Positions 23,826-33,300 are shown, numbered from the stretch's first letter. The stretch is DNA of 46,862 bases from Bacteroidales bacterium (GCA_035353855.1 DAOQAK010000032.1:1-46862); one strand, 5' to 3'. Program-made: numbers and translations. The notes: generated by a model from the letters alone, not told the origin.

Positions 23826-25211
23826 TTATTTCCTGAAAGAATTTAATTTTTTTACAGCGATCAGCCTGTCGTAGCTTGTTCCTTGTTCCTGGTTGTATAC
23901 GTAGATGGTATAATCATTTTCAGTGTCGAAATGATTTCCTTCAATAAAAGTTTCATCGCCTGTTTTTTCATTGTTATTCAACAGAACATATTCGTAATTG
24001 TAGTAGCCTTGTTTAAGATATAATGTTCCTGTATATGCACTATGTGTTTTATCATATTTCATGATGGCTTCTTTTTTATATTGCCAGTCGGTAAGCGCGC
24101 CAAAAATATAAATATTTCCTTCGGCAATTTGTTCGTAATAAGGTAATACAAAATGTACATAAGCATATTCTGCTTCAATATCGCTGCTTTTAATGGCATC
24201 ATCTGTTTTAATAAACTTCAATCCATTGATATCAGTTTCAGATGAGTAAACTTTATATGAGCGACGTTCATCAGGCAACAGGTATACTTCATAACCCAGC
24301 GAATCACGAACAACTTTATTTATACGGTCAGAAATAAACCGAATGCTTTTTGTGTCGAAATGCCTGAATTCATTACCGCCATTAAAAACATTGATGTCTT
24401 CGTAATCATAAACAAGCTTGTTGTCTTTTACATATTTTGGTTTAATATCATACACTGCATTATCCCAGCGATTATTTTGCTGTATGATAACTTTTAAATC
24501 AATGTAAGGATTAGAAATAGTATATGATGGATTTGAAATGGAAAAATCAACTTCCTGTTTATAAAACATATCTTCGTTCGACGTAGCGCGCTTTACTTCT
24601 CCTACTACATCAACCTTTTGTTCAAATATCATGAAACGTCTTGTCAGTACAAGGTTTTCTTCGGTATCATCATTTTCAAAAACTTTTAAAATATAATTTC
24701 CTGATTTTGTGGGACGAAGATTTTCTGAAGGGAATTTTAAATCGTAATGATAATATTTCTGCAAGGTATTAAACGAAGGAGAATAGGTGTTTATATAATC
24801 GTCATTGAACCCATCAATATAATCCATTTGCAGCATATCCGAAGGTTTCCAACCGGCATCGCAATGAATGATCGTATACTTGTATGATTTTATATCATCG
24901 CTGAAATCATCAAAACTAAGTATTAATTCCTCGTCTGAGCCAAGTTGTAAAAGAGGAGGAGATAATTCAAATCCATCTTTATAAAATAAGATGGTATTGA
25001 TATTTTCTTTATAAGTATAATCTTCGTAACGAAGAAAGGTTTTTTTGTAATATTCATCTTCATTTGAAACAGGTTTCTCTTTGTTTTTATTTTTCTTTTT
25101 TATAGTATCACAAGGAATAGATGCTTTTACAGACAAAGAGAAGCAAAACAAAAAAATAAAAACAAAAGGAAAAATATATGATTGGTTTTTCAGTTTACTG
25201 AATAAATACAT
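23826..25211 (-). CDS. Type IX secretion system plug protein (DUF5103 family)
   Basis: A 461-residue periplasmic protein with an N-terminal hydrophobic segment (about 11-30). The body is the DUF5103/T9SS plug family: YKYTIIHCDAGWKPSDMLQMDYIDGFNDDYI (about 107-137), PTKSGNYILKVFENDDTEENLVLTRRFMIFE (about 166-196) and ISNPYIDLKVIIQQNNRWDNA. In Flavobacterium a member closes the periplasmic side of the SprA translocon pore while no cargo is passing. The proteins at 2081 and 43830 carry T9SS signals and would be cargo of such a system. No other core T9SS gene (sprA, porV, porK-N) is adjacent. It ends a leftward group; the gene before it (25224) is 12 nt away. Confidence 0.85.
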   Translation of the reverse strand: MYLFSKLKNQSYIFPFVFIFLFCFSLSVKASIPCDTIKKKNKNKEKPVSNEDEYYKKTFLRYEDYTYKENINTILFYKDGFELSPPLLQLGSDEELILSFDDFSDDIKSYKYTIIHCDAGWKPSDMLQMDYIDGFNDDYINTYSPSFNTLQKYYHYDLKFPSENLRPTKSGNYILKVFENDDTEENLVLTRRFMIFEQKVDVVGEVKRATSNEDMFYKQEVDFSISNPSYTISNPYIDLKVIIQQNNRWDNAVYDIKPKYVKDNKLVYDYEDINVFNGGNEFRHFDTKSIRFISDRINKVVRDSLGYEVYLLPDERRSYKVYSSETDINGLKFIKTDDAIKSSDIEAEYAYVHFVLPYYEQIAEGNIYIFGALTDWQYKKEAIMKYDKTHSAYTGTLYLKQGYYNYEYVLLNNNEKTGDETFIEGNHFDTENDYTIYVYNQEQGTSYDRLIAVKKLNSFRK

Positions 25212-25223
25212 TTTGAATAGTAA

Positions 25224-25787
25224 TTAAGGTTTCCAAATAATTTCTTCAATATTATTATCTCTTGCAATTTTACGGGCAAGAATGAACAAAAAATCGGAAA
25301 GCCTGTTCAGGTATTGTATTATAAGTTTATCAACTTCATTATGAGCTGCAAGTTCAAGAGTAACGCGTTCAGCGCGACGGCATACGCAACGTGTGATATG
25401 GCAAAGTGAAACGATTGAATGACCACCGGGTATTATAAACGAATTCAGTTCGGGTAATGTTTCACTGATGGTATCAATTTCTTGTTCAAGAAGTGTAATG
25501 TCTTCGGTTTTTATTTTTGGTAACTTTTCTGCGGCTTTTTCATTTTCGGCTGCAAGCAGCGATTCGGCTGTAAATAATTTATTCTGGATTTGAAGCAAAA
25601 TTTTTTTAGTATCTGTATCGGAAATTACATCGCGTAAATATCCTATGTATGAATTCAGTTCATCGAGTGTTCCATATGCAACAATCCGTTTGTGAAACTT
25701 GGGGATGCGCATACCTCCAAGCAACGAGGTTTCGCCGAAGTCTCCTGTTTTTGTATATATTTTAGCTTTGTTTTTTTTCGTCGGCAT
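25224..25787 (-). CDS. Cob(I)alamin adenosyltransferase, PduO type
   Basis: Transfers the 5'-deoxyadenosyl group of ATP to cob(I)alamin to make coenzyme B12. The PduO ATP-binding N-terminus KIYTKTGDFGETSLLGGMR (about 9-27) is clear, as are VAYGTLDELNSYIGYLRD (about 37-54) and the late block FIIPGGHSIVSLCHITRCVCRRAERV, which in the family holds the Arg and Glu residues at the active site. The extra Cys and His there (LCHITRCVC) differ from the usual LHxART pattern but may be subfamily variation. At 187 residues the length is normal. The start overlaps the ABC ATPase gene by 26 nt, so translation may be coupled. Confidence 0.9.
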   Translation of the reverse strand: MPTKKNKAKIYTKTGDFGETSLLGGMRIPKFHKRIVAYGTLDELNSYIGYLRDVISDTDTKKILLQIQNKLFTAESLLAAENEKAAEKLPKIKTEDITLLEQEIDTISETLPELNSFIIPGGHSIVSLCHITRCVCRRAERVTLELAAHNEVDKLIIQYLNRLSDFLFILARKIARDNNIEEIIWKP

Positions 25788-26514
25788 AATCTAAAATAGC
25801 TTTGTTGTATGTTGTAATGTTTTTATTGATATCATCGGATGCTACTTTCCCGTCAATCAATCGGATGATGCGGTGCGCATGAAGAGCAATACTTTCTTCG
25901 TGGGTTACAATGATAATAGTATTTCCTGCTTTATGAATTTCTTCAAAAAGCCCCATGATTTCAATTGAAATTTTTGAATCCAGGTTTCCAGTGGGTTCAT
26001 CGGCAAGAATAATTGACGGATTATTTACTAATGCTCTTGCGATTGCAACACGCTGACGCTGGCCCCCCGAAAGTTCATTTGGACGATGTGTAATTCGATC
26101 TTCAAGGTTAACGCTTTTTAAAACTTCTGTTGCTCTTTCTATTCTTTTATTTTTCCCGAAACCGGCATATATTAAAGGTAAAGCAACATTATCAAGAGCT
26201 GTAGCGCGGGGAAGTAAATTAAAAGTTTGAAATACAAAACCAATTTCCTTGTTACGGATCACTGCAAGATTGAAATCGGAAAGTGAACTTACATCAGTGC
26301 CGTTTAGTATATATTGTCCGTCAGTAGGCGAATCAAGGCAACCAAGAATATTCATTAAAGTCGATTTCCCTGAACCGGATGGTCCCATTAATGCTACATA
26401 TTCATTCCTGTAAATGCATAATGAAATATCACGTAATGCCCGAACTATTTCAGTTCCCACTTTATAGTTCTTTGTTATATGATCAAATCGTATTACTTCT
26501 TCTTTTTCTGCCAT
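25762..26514 (-). CDS. ABC transporter ATP-binding protein (MacB/LolD type)
   Basis: A 250-residue ATPase with Walker A GPSGSGKST (about 43-51), Q loop VFQTFNLLPRATALDN, signature LSGGQRQRVAIARAL, Walker B IILADEPTGNLD and H loop VTHE. DEPTGNLDS and the close spacing place it in the MacB/LolD (efflux or lipoprotein-release) branch rather than the importers. No permease gene is adjacent; partners must be encoded elsewhere. A good -7 box is found 26541-26548, so this gene probably heads the transcript including 25224 and perhaps the plug gene. Confidence 0.88.
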   Translation of the reverse strand: MAEKEEVIRFDHITKNYKVGTEIVRALRDISLCIYRNEYVALMGPSGSGKSTLMNILGCLDSPTDGQYILNGTDVSSLSDFNLAVIRNKEIGFVFQTFNLLPRATALDNVALPLIYAGFGKNKRIERATEVLKSVNLEDRITHRPNELSGGQRQRVAIARALVNNPSIILADEPTGNLDSKISIEIMGLFEEIHKAGNTIIIVTHEESIALHAHRIIRLIDGKVASDDINKNITTYNKAILDYADEKKQS

Positions 26515-26540
26515 TTTATTTATGAATCATAGTGTTATTG

Positions 26541-26548
26541 CAAATGTA
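26541..26548 (-). promoter_or_regulatory. -7 promoter element for the ABC ATPase / adenosyltransferase operon
   Basis: On the minus strand TACATTTG matches TAnnTTTG, 26 nt before the ATG. The nearest upstream TTTG (26575-26578) is 26 nt away, longer than usual for a -33 box. Confidence 0.4.
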
Positions 26549-26560
26549 TCGATTTATTGT

Positions 26561-27343
26561 TTAATATCGGATAACAAAACTTTCTCTACTCAATTCTTTA
26601 CGGAAAAATACCATCCCAATAAAAAACAGATCGATAGAAACTTTTACTGATGTATGGTTTTTTATTTTATCCCATGCGTGTTTCATTCCCTCCGACCAGT
26701 TAATATCATCGAAAATGAAAACGCTTTCGTTATTAATAAATTGCAGAGCAGTTTCAAAATATTTTAAAGTAGCTTCCTCTGTATGATTTCCATCAAAAAA
26801 AATAAATTCAGGCTTATTCTGACTGACAAAGGTTTTAAGGATGTCATCAAAATTTCCTGTAATGAATTCAATATTTTTTAAACTTAATTTGTTAGCATTA
26901 TCTTTTGCAATTTCAGAAATATTTTTACAGCCTTCAATAGTAATAATTTTAGTTTCAGGATTTGCTTTAGCCATGTAACATGTGCTGATACCAAGGCTTG
27001 TGCCCAGTTCCAAAACTTTCGAAGGCTTGTAATGTTTTACCAACCGATATAGTAATAATGCGTATTTCCTGCTTTTCAGCGAATGCTTTGCTATGTCGCT
27101 GATGGTTTTTGTTTTATTTTTATTATTTACCGAGCCTGCACCAAAGTCGGTAACTAATATTTCCGAATTATTTTTTTTAAGTTCTTTTCGCAAATGTTCA
27201 ATATCTGTTATTCCTTTATTGTTGGTTTTGCTTTTTATTACATTACAAACAAAATCATAAATAAATGGAGAATGAATATCGTAACGGGTTTTTGACGAAA
27301 AATAATAATGCAGGTATTGATGTATGACAGAGGCTTTATTCAT
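26561..27343 (-). CDS. Class I SAM-dependent methyltransferase (O-methyltransferase-like)
   Basis: A 260-residue Rossmann methyltransferase: SAM motif I VLELGTSLGISTCYMA (about 115-130), acidic residue after beta-2 (IITIEGC), motif around EFITGNFDDIL, and post-motif EFIFFDGNHTEEATLKYFETAL followed by VFIFDDINW. The DGNH and FDD(I)NW pattern is like the class that methylates small hydroxylated compounds (catechol O-methyltransferase-like) or acts in surface polysaccharide work. The substrate is unknown. The N-terminal part (YYFSSKTRYDIHSPFIYDFV) is typical of Bacteroidota members. It ends 12 nt from the promoter of the next leftward gene. Confidence 0.82.
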   Translation of the reverse strand: MNKASVIHQYLHYYFSSKTRYDIHSPFIYDFVCNVIKSKTNNKGITDIEHLRKELKKNNSEILVTDFGAGSVNNKNKTKTISDIAKHSLKSRKYALLLYRLVKHYKPSKVLELGTSLGISTCYMAKANPETKIITIEGCKNISEIAKDNANKLSLKNIEFITGNFDDILKTFVSQNKPEFIFFDGNHTEEATLKYFETALQFINNESVFIFDDINWSEGMKHAWDKIKNHTSVKVSIDLFFIGMVFFRKELSRESFVIRY

Positions 27344-27410
27344 TCAACGAAGATAAATAAAACCCTGATATTTTAATAATATATTCATTCAAATTATCTG
27401 ATATTAATTT

Positions 27411-27418
27411 TAAATTTG
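27411..27418 (+). promoter_or_regulatory. -7 promoter element for the prenyltransferase gene
   Basis: TAAATTTG matches the Bacteroidota -7 consensus, 36 nt before the ATG at 27455. No clear -33 element was found. Confidence 0.4.
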
Positions 27419-27454
27419 CATGTGAAAATCGGTTTAAAATAAAACAATATATAA

Positions 27455-28333
27455 ATGAAAATATTTTCTTCAATTGCAAAATATTTTTCTTTGGTAAAAT
27501 TCTCTCATACTGTTTTTGCTTTACCTTTTGCATTCATAGGCTTCTTCCTTGGTTCTGATGAGATATATAATAATTTTGATATAAAACTTTTTTTATTGGT
27601 ATTTCTTTGCATGGTATTGGCTCGCAGTTCTGCAATGGCTTTTAACCGCTACCTTGACCGTAGTTTCGATAAAAAAAATCCCAGAACAGCAATACGCGAA
27701 ATACCTTCCGGAAAAATTTCTCCTACTACAGCACTTGTGTTTACAATAGTTTCAGCAACAGCATTTATAGTTACAACATATTTTATTAACCTATTATGTT
27801 TCTTCCTTTCTCCAGTGGCTTTGCTTGTAATTATGGGTTACAGTTATACCAAGCGTTTTACGCCGTTATGCCATTTAGTGCTGGGATTAGGTTTGGCATT
27901 GGCGCCTATAGGAGCTTACATTGCAGTAACTGCGCATTTTGCAGTAGTACCTGTGCTTTATTCATTTGCTGTTCTTTTCTGGGTTTCCGGTTTCGATATA
28001 ATTTATGCATTACAGGATATTGAGTTCGATAAGTCACAAAACCTTAAATCAATTCCTGTAGTTATTGGTATAAAAAATTCATTGATTCTTTCAGGATTAT
28101 TTCATTTTGTTACAGCTGCAATAATTATATACAACGGAATTTTTCTGAATTTTGGAATGTTTTACTGGATAGGCTCATTAATATATATTTTACTTTTAAT
28201 CTATCAGCATTTAATTGTAAAGCCATCCGATTTAAGTCGTATCAACCTGGCCTTTGTTACATTAAATGGTTTTGCCAGCATATCTTTTGGGGTTTTTGTA
28301 ATTGCGGAAATCATTTCTAAATGGCTGATATGA
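27455..28333 (+). CDS. mqnP: UbiA-family prenyltransferase, probably MqnP (futalosine menaquinone pathway)
   Basis: An integral membrane prenyltransferase with eight or nine helices over 292 residues. The first Asp-rich motif is N64-x3-D68-x3-D72 (NRYLDRSFDKKNPRT), and the second is in DIIYALQDIEFDK; both bind Mg-diphosphate of the polyprenyl donor in the family. The motif following the first (TAIREIPSGKISP) and the overall length are those of the 4-hydroxybenzoate-polyprenyltransferase-like group, which in Bacteroidota includes MqnP, acting on 6-carboxy-5-oxo-naphthol intermediates for menaquinone. No other mqn gene is near, so the exact acceptor is inferred. Confidence 0.8.
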   Translation: MKIFSSIAKYFSLVKFSHTVFALPFAFIGFFLGSDEIYNNFDIKLFLLVFLCMVLARSSAMAFNRYLDRSFDKKNPRTAIREIPSGKISPTTALVFTIVSATAFIVTTYFINLLCFFLSPVALLVIMGYSYTKRFTPLCHLVLGLGLALAPIGAYIAVTAHFAVVPVLYSFAVLFWVSGFDIIYALQDIEFDKSQNLKSIPVVIGIKNSLILSGLFHFVTAAIIIYNGIFLNFGMFYWIGSLIYILLLIYQHLIVKPSDLSRINLAFVTLNGFASISFGVFVIAEIISKWLI

Positions 28334-28413
28334 ATTCTTTTGTGTTTATTATTTCAAAAATGGAAACATTTTTATTATCTTGCGTTAAAATTTGATGATA
28401 AAATTTCTTCCAC

Positions 28414-29460
28414 ATGAAAAAATATTTTCTGATTTTTCTTTTCGCAATTTATTTTATTAATATTGCGCATTCACAGGATACTATTGTTGCTAAAGGTGTT
28501 GACGACCAGAAAGCAGAAAAGCTTTACAACGAAGGCATCACTTTGTATGATGCAAAAAGCTATAACGATGCTTTGGCAAAATTCAATGAAGCGATAACAC
28601 TAAAACCTGAATTTGAAAAAGCATATTACAACAGGGGTTCTGTAAAATTTGAACTAAAAGATTATTCAGGTGCCCTTACCGATTTTAATAAATCAATTGA
28701 ATTAAATCCTGGTAACGATAAAGCTTTTTTTAGCCGTGCTCAGGTTAAATACGCACAGGATAATAAAACGGGAGCAATTGAAGATTATAGCAATGCAATA
28801 AAAATAAATACTGCTTATGCACAAGCATACTATTACCGCGGCGGAATTTATTTTGAAAATAGCGAGTATCAAAAAGCATCAGACGATTTTACTAATGCTA
28901 TAAAAAATAAATCGGATTATGCTTATGCATACAATGACAGGGGAAGTGCAAAAAAAATGCTTGATGATTTAAAAGGTGCTAAAGAAGATTATCAGAAAGC
29001 AGTGAAATTAAATCCAAAACTTGCATTTGCATTTAATAATTTAGGAAGTGTTGAAAAAAAATTAGGCAATCTGAAAGATGCTCTTGATGATTATACTGCT
29101 GCAATAAAAATAGATGTTTCATATTACATTGCCTATAATAACAGGGGTAGCGTTAAAATGGAATTGGGAGATTACTCAGGCGCTATTGAAGATTTTACAC
29201 AGGCCATAAATTTAAAACAGGATTATGCTTATGCATACAATAACAGGGGCAATGCGTATTATAAGAAAAAAGAATATAAAAGCGCTGTTGAAGATTATAA
29301 CAAAGCAATTAAATTAAATGAGAATTATGGTTATGCTTATTTAAATAGGGGAATTTCAAAAGAAATGCTGCGTGATGTAAAAGGAGCATGTGAAGATTGG
29401 AAAAAGGCAGCAACACTTGGAATTACTTCTGCCGAGACTTATTCCGGAAAGTGTAAATAA
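28414..29460 (+). CDS. Secreted tetratricopeptide-repeat protein (about nine TPRs)
   Basis: A signal peptide (about 1-20, ending AHSQ) is followed by about nine consecutive TPR units of 34 residues (about 32-340) with the usual pattern A-x-x-Y-x-x-R-G and D-F-x-x-A-I. The repeats are unusually alike, with several AYNNRGS/NA or AYYNRGS starts, suggesting recent internal duplication. TPR solenoids bind protein partners; no catalytic part is seen. The gene is 29 nt upstream of the PorE-like OmpA protein gene and is probably co-transcribed with it, so it may serve the same envelope complex. Confidence 0.85.
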   Translation: MKKYFLIFLFAIYFINIAHSQDTIVAKGVDDQKAEKLYNEGITLYDAKSYNDALAKFNEAITLKPEFEKAYYNRGSVKFELKDYSGALTDFNKSIELNPGNDKAFFSRAQVKYAQDNKTGAIEDYSNAIKINTAYAQAYYYRGGIYFENSEYQKASDDFTNAIKNKSDYAYAYNDRGSAKKMLDDLKGAKEDYQKAVKLNPKLAFAFNNLGSVEKKLGNLKDALDDYTAAIKIDVSYYIAYNNRGSVKMELGDYSGAIEDFTQAINLKQDYAYAYNNRGNAYYKKKEYKSAVEDYNKAIKLNENYGYAYLNRGISKEMLRDVKGACEDWKKAATLGITSAETYSGKCK

Positions 29461-29488
29461 TATTTTATTAACCTGAAAAAATAATTTT

Positions 29489-31549
29489 ATGCGCACAATA
29501 AAATTCTATATCGTATCATTGATTTTAGTTTTTATTCTCAACATTGGATTTGCACAGAAAAATGTTGAATTTGATAAAAAAAATTTTCCTGATCAAAAAT
29601 CAGAATTAAAAGAAGCTTTAAAAGAACTCGGAGCAGGTGATGATTTATATGAACTGGGTGGGGGGAACTTCACGATCGCCATTGATCATTATTTAAAAGC
29701 GCAGGCATTTAATCCTAATAATGCATTACTTAATTATAAATTAGGAAAATGTTTTTTGAATTCTCCTGATAAGAAAAAATCAATACCTTATTTTGAAAGC
29801 GCTGTAAAACTTAATTCTAATATTGCAGCCGACTTACATTATCTGCTTGGACAGGCTTATCATTTCAATTATGACTTTGATAAAGCACAATTCGAATTTA
29901 AGACATACAAAGAATCATTGTCGCCTACAGAATTAGAAAAAATTTCAAAAGAAATTGAACGAAGAATTACACAAGCCCAATATGGTGCTGAATTGGTAAA
30001 AAATCCTATTCGGGTTTTTATTGATAATATGGGAACTTCAATAAACTCAACGCTTCCTGAATATAGTCCTATTATTACTGCTGACGAATCAACACTGTTT
30101 TTTACCGCACGGCATGAAAATACTACCGGTGGAGCTAAAGACCCAACCGATTTTAAATATTTTGAAGATATTTATATATCATATAATAAAGATAATGTTT
30201 GGTCGCCTTCTATAAATCCCGGTAAACCGTTAAATTCAGAAACACATGATGCTACTGTTGGAATCTCTCCTGACGGACAAACTCTGCTGATATACAAAGG
30301 AGAAAATGGAGGTGATATTTATGAATGTAAACTTGATGGAAACCAATGGGGAAAACCGGAAAGACTTTCAAAACAAATCAATACCAATTATCATGAATCC
30401 GGCGCATCTTTTGGCCCCGATGGTCGTACACTTTATTTTGTAAGCGATAAACCCGGTGGTTTTGGCGGAAGTGATATTTATGTTACCAAGAAAAATGATA
30501 AGAATAAATGGACAGAGCCGGTTAATATTGGTAATGTTATTAATACTGATATGGATGAAGAAGGTGTGTTCATGCATCCCGATGGAAAAACATTGTATTT
30601 TAGTTCTAAAGGTCATAAAACAATGGGTGGTTATGATATTTTTAAATCAGAATTTATTGATGGAAAATGGTCAGAGCCTGAAAATATTGGATATCCTGTT
30701 AATACTACTGACGATGATGTCTTTTTTACTATTTCAGCAAGTGGACTTCATGGTTACTATTCTTCTGCAATGCCCGGTGGATATGGTAGTCAGGATATTT
30801 ATATGGTTACAATTCTTGGTCCCGAAAAACCGGTTATAAATAATAATGAGGATAACTTGCTTGCAAGCATTACAGCTCCTGTAAGCGAAACAGTTATTGA
30901 ATCTACGGTTGAGATCAAATCAAACCAGCTTACTTTACTTAAAGGTTCTATTGTTGATGATAAATCTTCTGAAGCTTTAAAAGCAACAATTGAATTAACC
31001 GATAATGTGAAGAATGAAGTTATAGCAAGTTTTGAATCGAATAGTGCATCAGGTAAATACCTTGTTTCATTGCCTTCGGGTGTTAATTATGGTATTGCCG
31101 TAAAAGCAGAAGGTTATTTATTTCATTCTGAAAATTTTGATATACCTGCAGCTACTGGATTTAGAGAAATTGTGAAGGATATTCGTATGAAGAAAATTGA
31201 AGTAGGTAATAAAATTGTGTTGAATAATATTTTCTTTGATTTTGATAAAGCAACACTTAGAACAGAATCAACTTCTGAACTTGATCGCTTGGTAAAACTG
31301 CTTATAGATATGCCTAATTTAAAAATAGAGATATCGGGACATACCGATAATATTGGATCAGCAGCATATAATAAAACACTTTCTGAAAATCGTGCTAAAT
31401 CAGTGGTTGATTATCTTGTAAAAAATGGAATATCTTCGGATCGACTTACATATAAAGGTTATGGTTTTGACCAGCCTCTTGCTTCAAATGATTCTGAAGA
31501 AGGCCGACAAAAGAACAGGCGTACTGAATTTAAAGTAATCAGTAAGTAA
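29489..31549 (+). CDS. OmpA-family protein with TPR, PD40 propeller and carboxypeptidase-regulatory-like domains (PorE-like)
   Basis: Domain order: signal peptide (about 1-22), TPR-like region (about 45-165), PD40/WD40-like beta-propeller (about 190-440, repeats such as SPDGQTLLIYKG, GPDGRTLYFVSDKPGGFGGSDIYV, HPDGKTLYFSSKGHKTMGGYDIF), carboxypeptidase-regulatory-like domain (about 490-565), and a C-terminal OmpA domain (about 570-686: FFDFDKATL, ISGHTDNIG, LSENRAKSV, NRRTEF) that binds peptidoglycan. This is exactly the architecture of PorE, which links the T9SS to the cell wall in Porphyromonas. Unlike that lipoprotein, no lipobox is seen (signal ends IGFAQKN). Bacteroidota carry several paralogues of this layout, so PorE itself is possible but not proven. 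Confidence 0.85.
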   Translation: MRTIKFYIVSLILVFILNIGFAQKNVEFDKKNFPDQKSELKEALKELGAGDDLYELGGGNFTIAIDHYLKAQAFNPNNALLNYKLGKCFLNSPDKKKSIPYFESAVKLNSNIAADLHYLLGQAYHFNYDFDKAQFEFKTYKESLSPTELEKISKEIERRITQAQYGAELVKNPIRVFIDNMGTSINSTLPEYSPIITADESTLFFTARHENTTGGAKDPTDFKYFEDIYISYNKDNVWSPSINPGKPLNSETHDATVGISPDGQTLLIYKGENGGDIYECKLDGNQWGKPERLSKQINTNYHESGASFGPDGRTLYFVSDKPGGFGGSDIYVTKKNDKNKWTEPVNIGNVINTDMDEEGVFMHPDGKTLYFSSKGHKTMGGYDIFKSEFIDGKWSEPENIGYPVNTTDDDVFFTISASGLHGYYSSAMPGGYGSQDIYMVTILGPEKPVINNNEDNLLASITAPVSETVIESTVEIKSNQLTLLKGSIVDDKSSEALKATIELTDNVKNEVIASFESNSASGKYLVSLPSGVNYGIAVKAEGYLFHSENFDIPAATGFREIVKDIRMKKIEVGNKIVLNNIFFDFDKATLRTESTSELDRLVKLLIDMPNLKIEISGHTDNIGSAAYNKTLSENRAKSVVDYLVKNGISSDRLTYKGYGFDQPLASNDSEEGRQKNRRTEFKVISK

Positions 31550-31837
31550 TTGGTTTGTAAGTTGGATAATGTAATTCAACACAGATGGATTGCATAATGT
31601 CTTTTTCTGATCCACCGCAAATCGGGATAAATCAGCATAACTTGTTTTAATCATATTAGCTTCGCAATTTTTTTTAATTGTGCTCATAAGCTCACTTTTT
31701 GATAATATGTGAATTCGGAACTGATCGTTCAGTTTGCAAATCTGTTGAAAGCGAATATAATTCATATATTACAAATGAAATCATAAATAAAAAAAGCCTT
31801 TCAAAAGAAAGGCTTTGGGAATATAGAAATATTATTT
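31550..31837. other. Convergent intergenic region without a supported gene
   Basis: Between the stops of the PorE-like gene and tonB lie 288 bp. Apart from the terminator of the tonB operon (31793-31816), I see no gene or RNA. A minus-strand reading frame running into the PorE-like gene has no family character. Confidence 0.5.
31793..31816 (-). terminator. Rho-independent terminator of the exb/tonB operon
   Basis: AAAGCCTTTC (31793-31802) pairs with GAAAGGCTTT (31807-31816) around a 4-nt loop. On the minus strand a T-run follows, 22 nt after the tonB stop codon. Confidence 0.9.
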
Positions 31838-32605
31838 CTATTCTAGAGTAAACCTGATAGGCAGGTTAAATTGAACACGTACAGGAACACCATTTTGTTT
31901 TCCGGGTTTCCATTTAGGCATGTTTTTAACAACACGTACAGCTTCTTCACCGCAACCACCGCCAATATCTTTTAGTACTTGTACATTGGAAATGCTTCCG
32001 TCTTTTTCAACAACAAAGGTTACGATAACTGTTCCTGTTATATTTGTTTCTTTGGCAATCTGGGGATATTTAATATTTTCTCCAAGCCATGCATACATTT
32101 TTTCTTCCCCACCATCAAATCCCGGCATAAGCTCAACTATGGTTAGAATAGGTGCAGCCTGTTCAATAACCTGGTTTTGAGTTTCTTCAACAACGATTTC
32201 TGTTTCTTCTGTAACAGCTGTTGTTGTAGATTGCTGGCTCAAATCATCCTGGTTAAGAGCACCGGTATCTTCAACAGAATCGGCAGTAACAACAGGTGCA
32301 GTAAATTTCACCTTTTGTTCTAACGCTTCAGGAGGAGGTGGAGGAGGTGGAGGAGGTGGTGCATCTTCCGGTGGTTTATTCATGTCAGTAAATACAACAC
32401 CTACTTCTTTATCTACATTTACCGAATGAGCTTGTTTGAAAATAAGAAAAGGAATGATAACTGCGAGAGCAAGGGCTATTACTGCAGCAGTAAGCGCACG
32501 GGTAACAAAACGGTTATACGCTTTCCTTAGGTAATAGGCTCCATATTCCTTATTACGTTTTTCAAAAACTATCTCATCGATGTCAGTTTTTATTTTTTCA
32601 GCCAT
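31838..32605 (-). CDS. tonB: TonB-family energy-transducing protein
   Basis: One N-terminal membrane helix (about 35-53) follows a cytoplasmic EIVFEKRNKEYGAYYLRKAYN segment typical of Bacteroidota TonB proteins. A Pro-rich rod (about ten Pro in a row at about 81-91) leads to the C-terminal TonB domain (about 165-255): YPQIAKETNITGTVIVTFVVEKDGSISNVQVLKDIGGGCGEEAVRVVKNMPKWKPGKQNGVPV, ending in FNLPIRFTLE. It carries energy from ExbB/ExbD to outer-membrane receptors such as the one at 4005. It is the last gene of the operon exbB-exbD-exbD-tonB. Confidence 0.9.
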   Translation of the reverse strand: MAEKIKTDIDEIVFEKRNKEYGAYYLRKAYNRFVTRALTAAVIALALAVIIPFLIFKQAHSVNVDKEVGVVFTDMNKPPEDAPPPPPPPPPPEALEQKVKFTAPVVTADSVEDTGALNQDDLSQQSTTTAVTEETEIVVEETQNQVIEQAAPILTIVELMPGFDGGEEKMYAWLGENIKYPQIAKETNITGTVIVTFVVEKDGSISNVQVLKDIGGGCGEEAVRVVKNMPKWKPGKQNGVPVRVQFNLPIRFTLE

Positions 32606-32641
32606 TTTCGTTTTTATTTTTTATAACGAATAAAATTCATT

Positions 32642-33271
32642 TTACTTAGCAGCATCAATCATTCCCAGTTCCACATCACTAATATCAACAACAGCGTAAC
32701 TGGCAATGTTGCAAATAGCCATTTCATCGATAATGTCAACAATATTCTTATACTTAGCTTTTTCATCAGCTTTTATAAGAACGATTGGCGAGCCTTTGTC
32801 TGATTTTTTTATTTCCTTAATTTTTCGGTTCAAAGTACTGTCAGCCATTAATAAGTCACCTTTTAAAACTTTCTGTTTAAGTTCTTCAACCTGTTTGAAA
32901 ACATTTTTATTTTTATTAAGAAGGACTTTACGAATGCCATCTTTGCTGTAATCGGTTTTTATTAATTCGGGCAGTGGTGGAGTTTTTGGATCAGCCAAAC
33001 CGGGATACCAATAAAGTTTATCGTCTCCAGACATAAGAATATTTATAACTCTGTCTTTATTTATTTTAGGACCCTCGCTAGTTTTATCAGATTTTTCCGG
33101 CATAGTGATTTCCATTACTTTTGGCTTACTGAAAGCTGTAGTAAGCATAAAAAAGGTGATAAGCAAACACATAAGGTCCACCATAGGAGTCATGTCAATA
33201 TGCGTGGAGTGCTTTTTAGGTTTTTTTCTCTGACCTTTTTCTTGTTTTTCTTCCTGGATTATTTCTGCCAT
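32642..33271 (-). CDS. exbD: ExbD/TolR biopolymer transport protein (copy 2)
   Basis: A 209-residue protein with one helix (about 27-47) preceded by the family start STHIDMTPMVDLMCLLITFFML; the Asp of MVDLM is the proton-path residue. The periplasmic part (about 50-209) includes VINILMSGDDKLYWYPG and IVLIKADEKAKYKNIVDIIDEM, longer than in E. coli ExbD, as is usual in Bacteroidota. It lies 29 nt after the first exbD. Together with ExbB and TonB it converts the proton gradient into receptor opening. Confidence 0.92.
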   Translation of the reverse strand: MAEIIQEEKQEKGQRKKPKKHSTHIDMTPMVDLMCLLITFFMLTTAFSKPKVMEITMPEKSDKTSEGPKINKDRVINILMSGDDKLYWYPGLADPKTPPLPELIKTDYSKDGIRKVLLNKNKNVFKQVEELKQKVLKGDLLMADSTLNRKIKEIKKSDKGSPIVLIKADEKAKYKNIVDIIDEMAICNIASYAVVDISDVELGMIDAAK

Positions 33272-33300
33272 AATTTATATTTTATATCAAGAATATATTA

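Noticed and set aside
31484..31765. Minus-strand gene overlapping the PorE-like gene end
   Set aside because: It overlaps a well-supported gene and has no family character.
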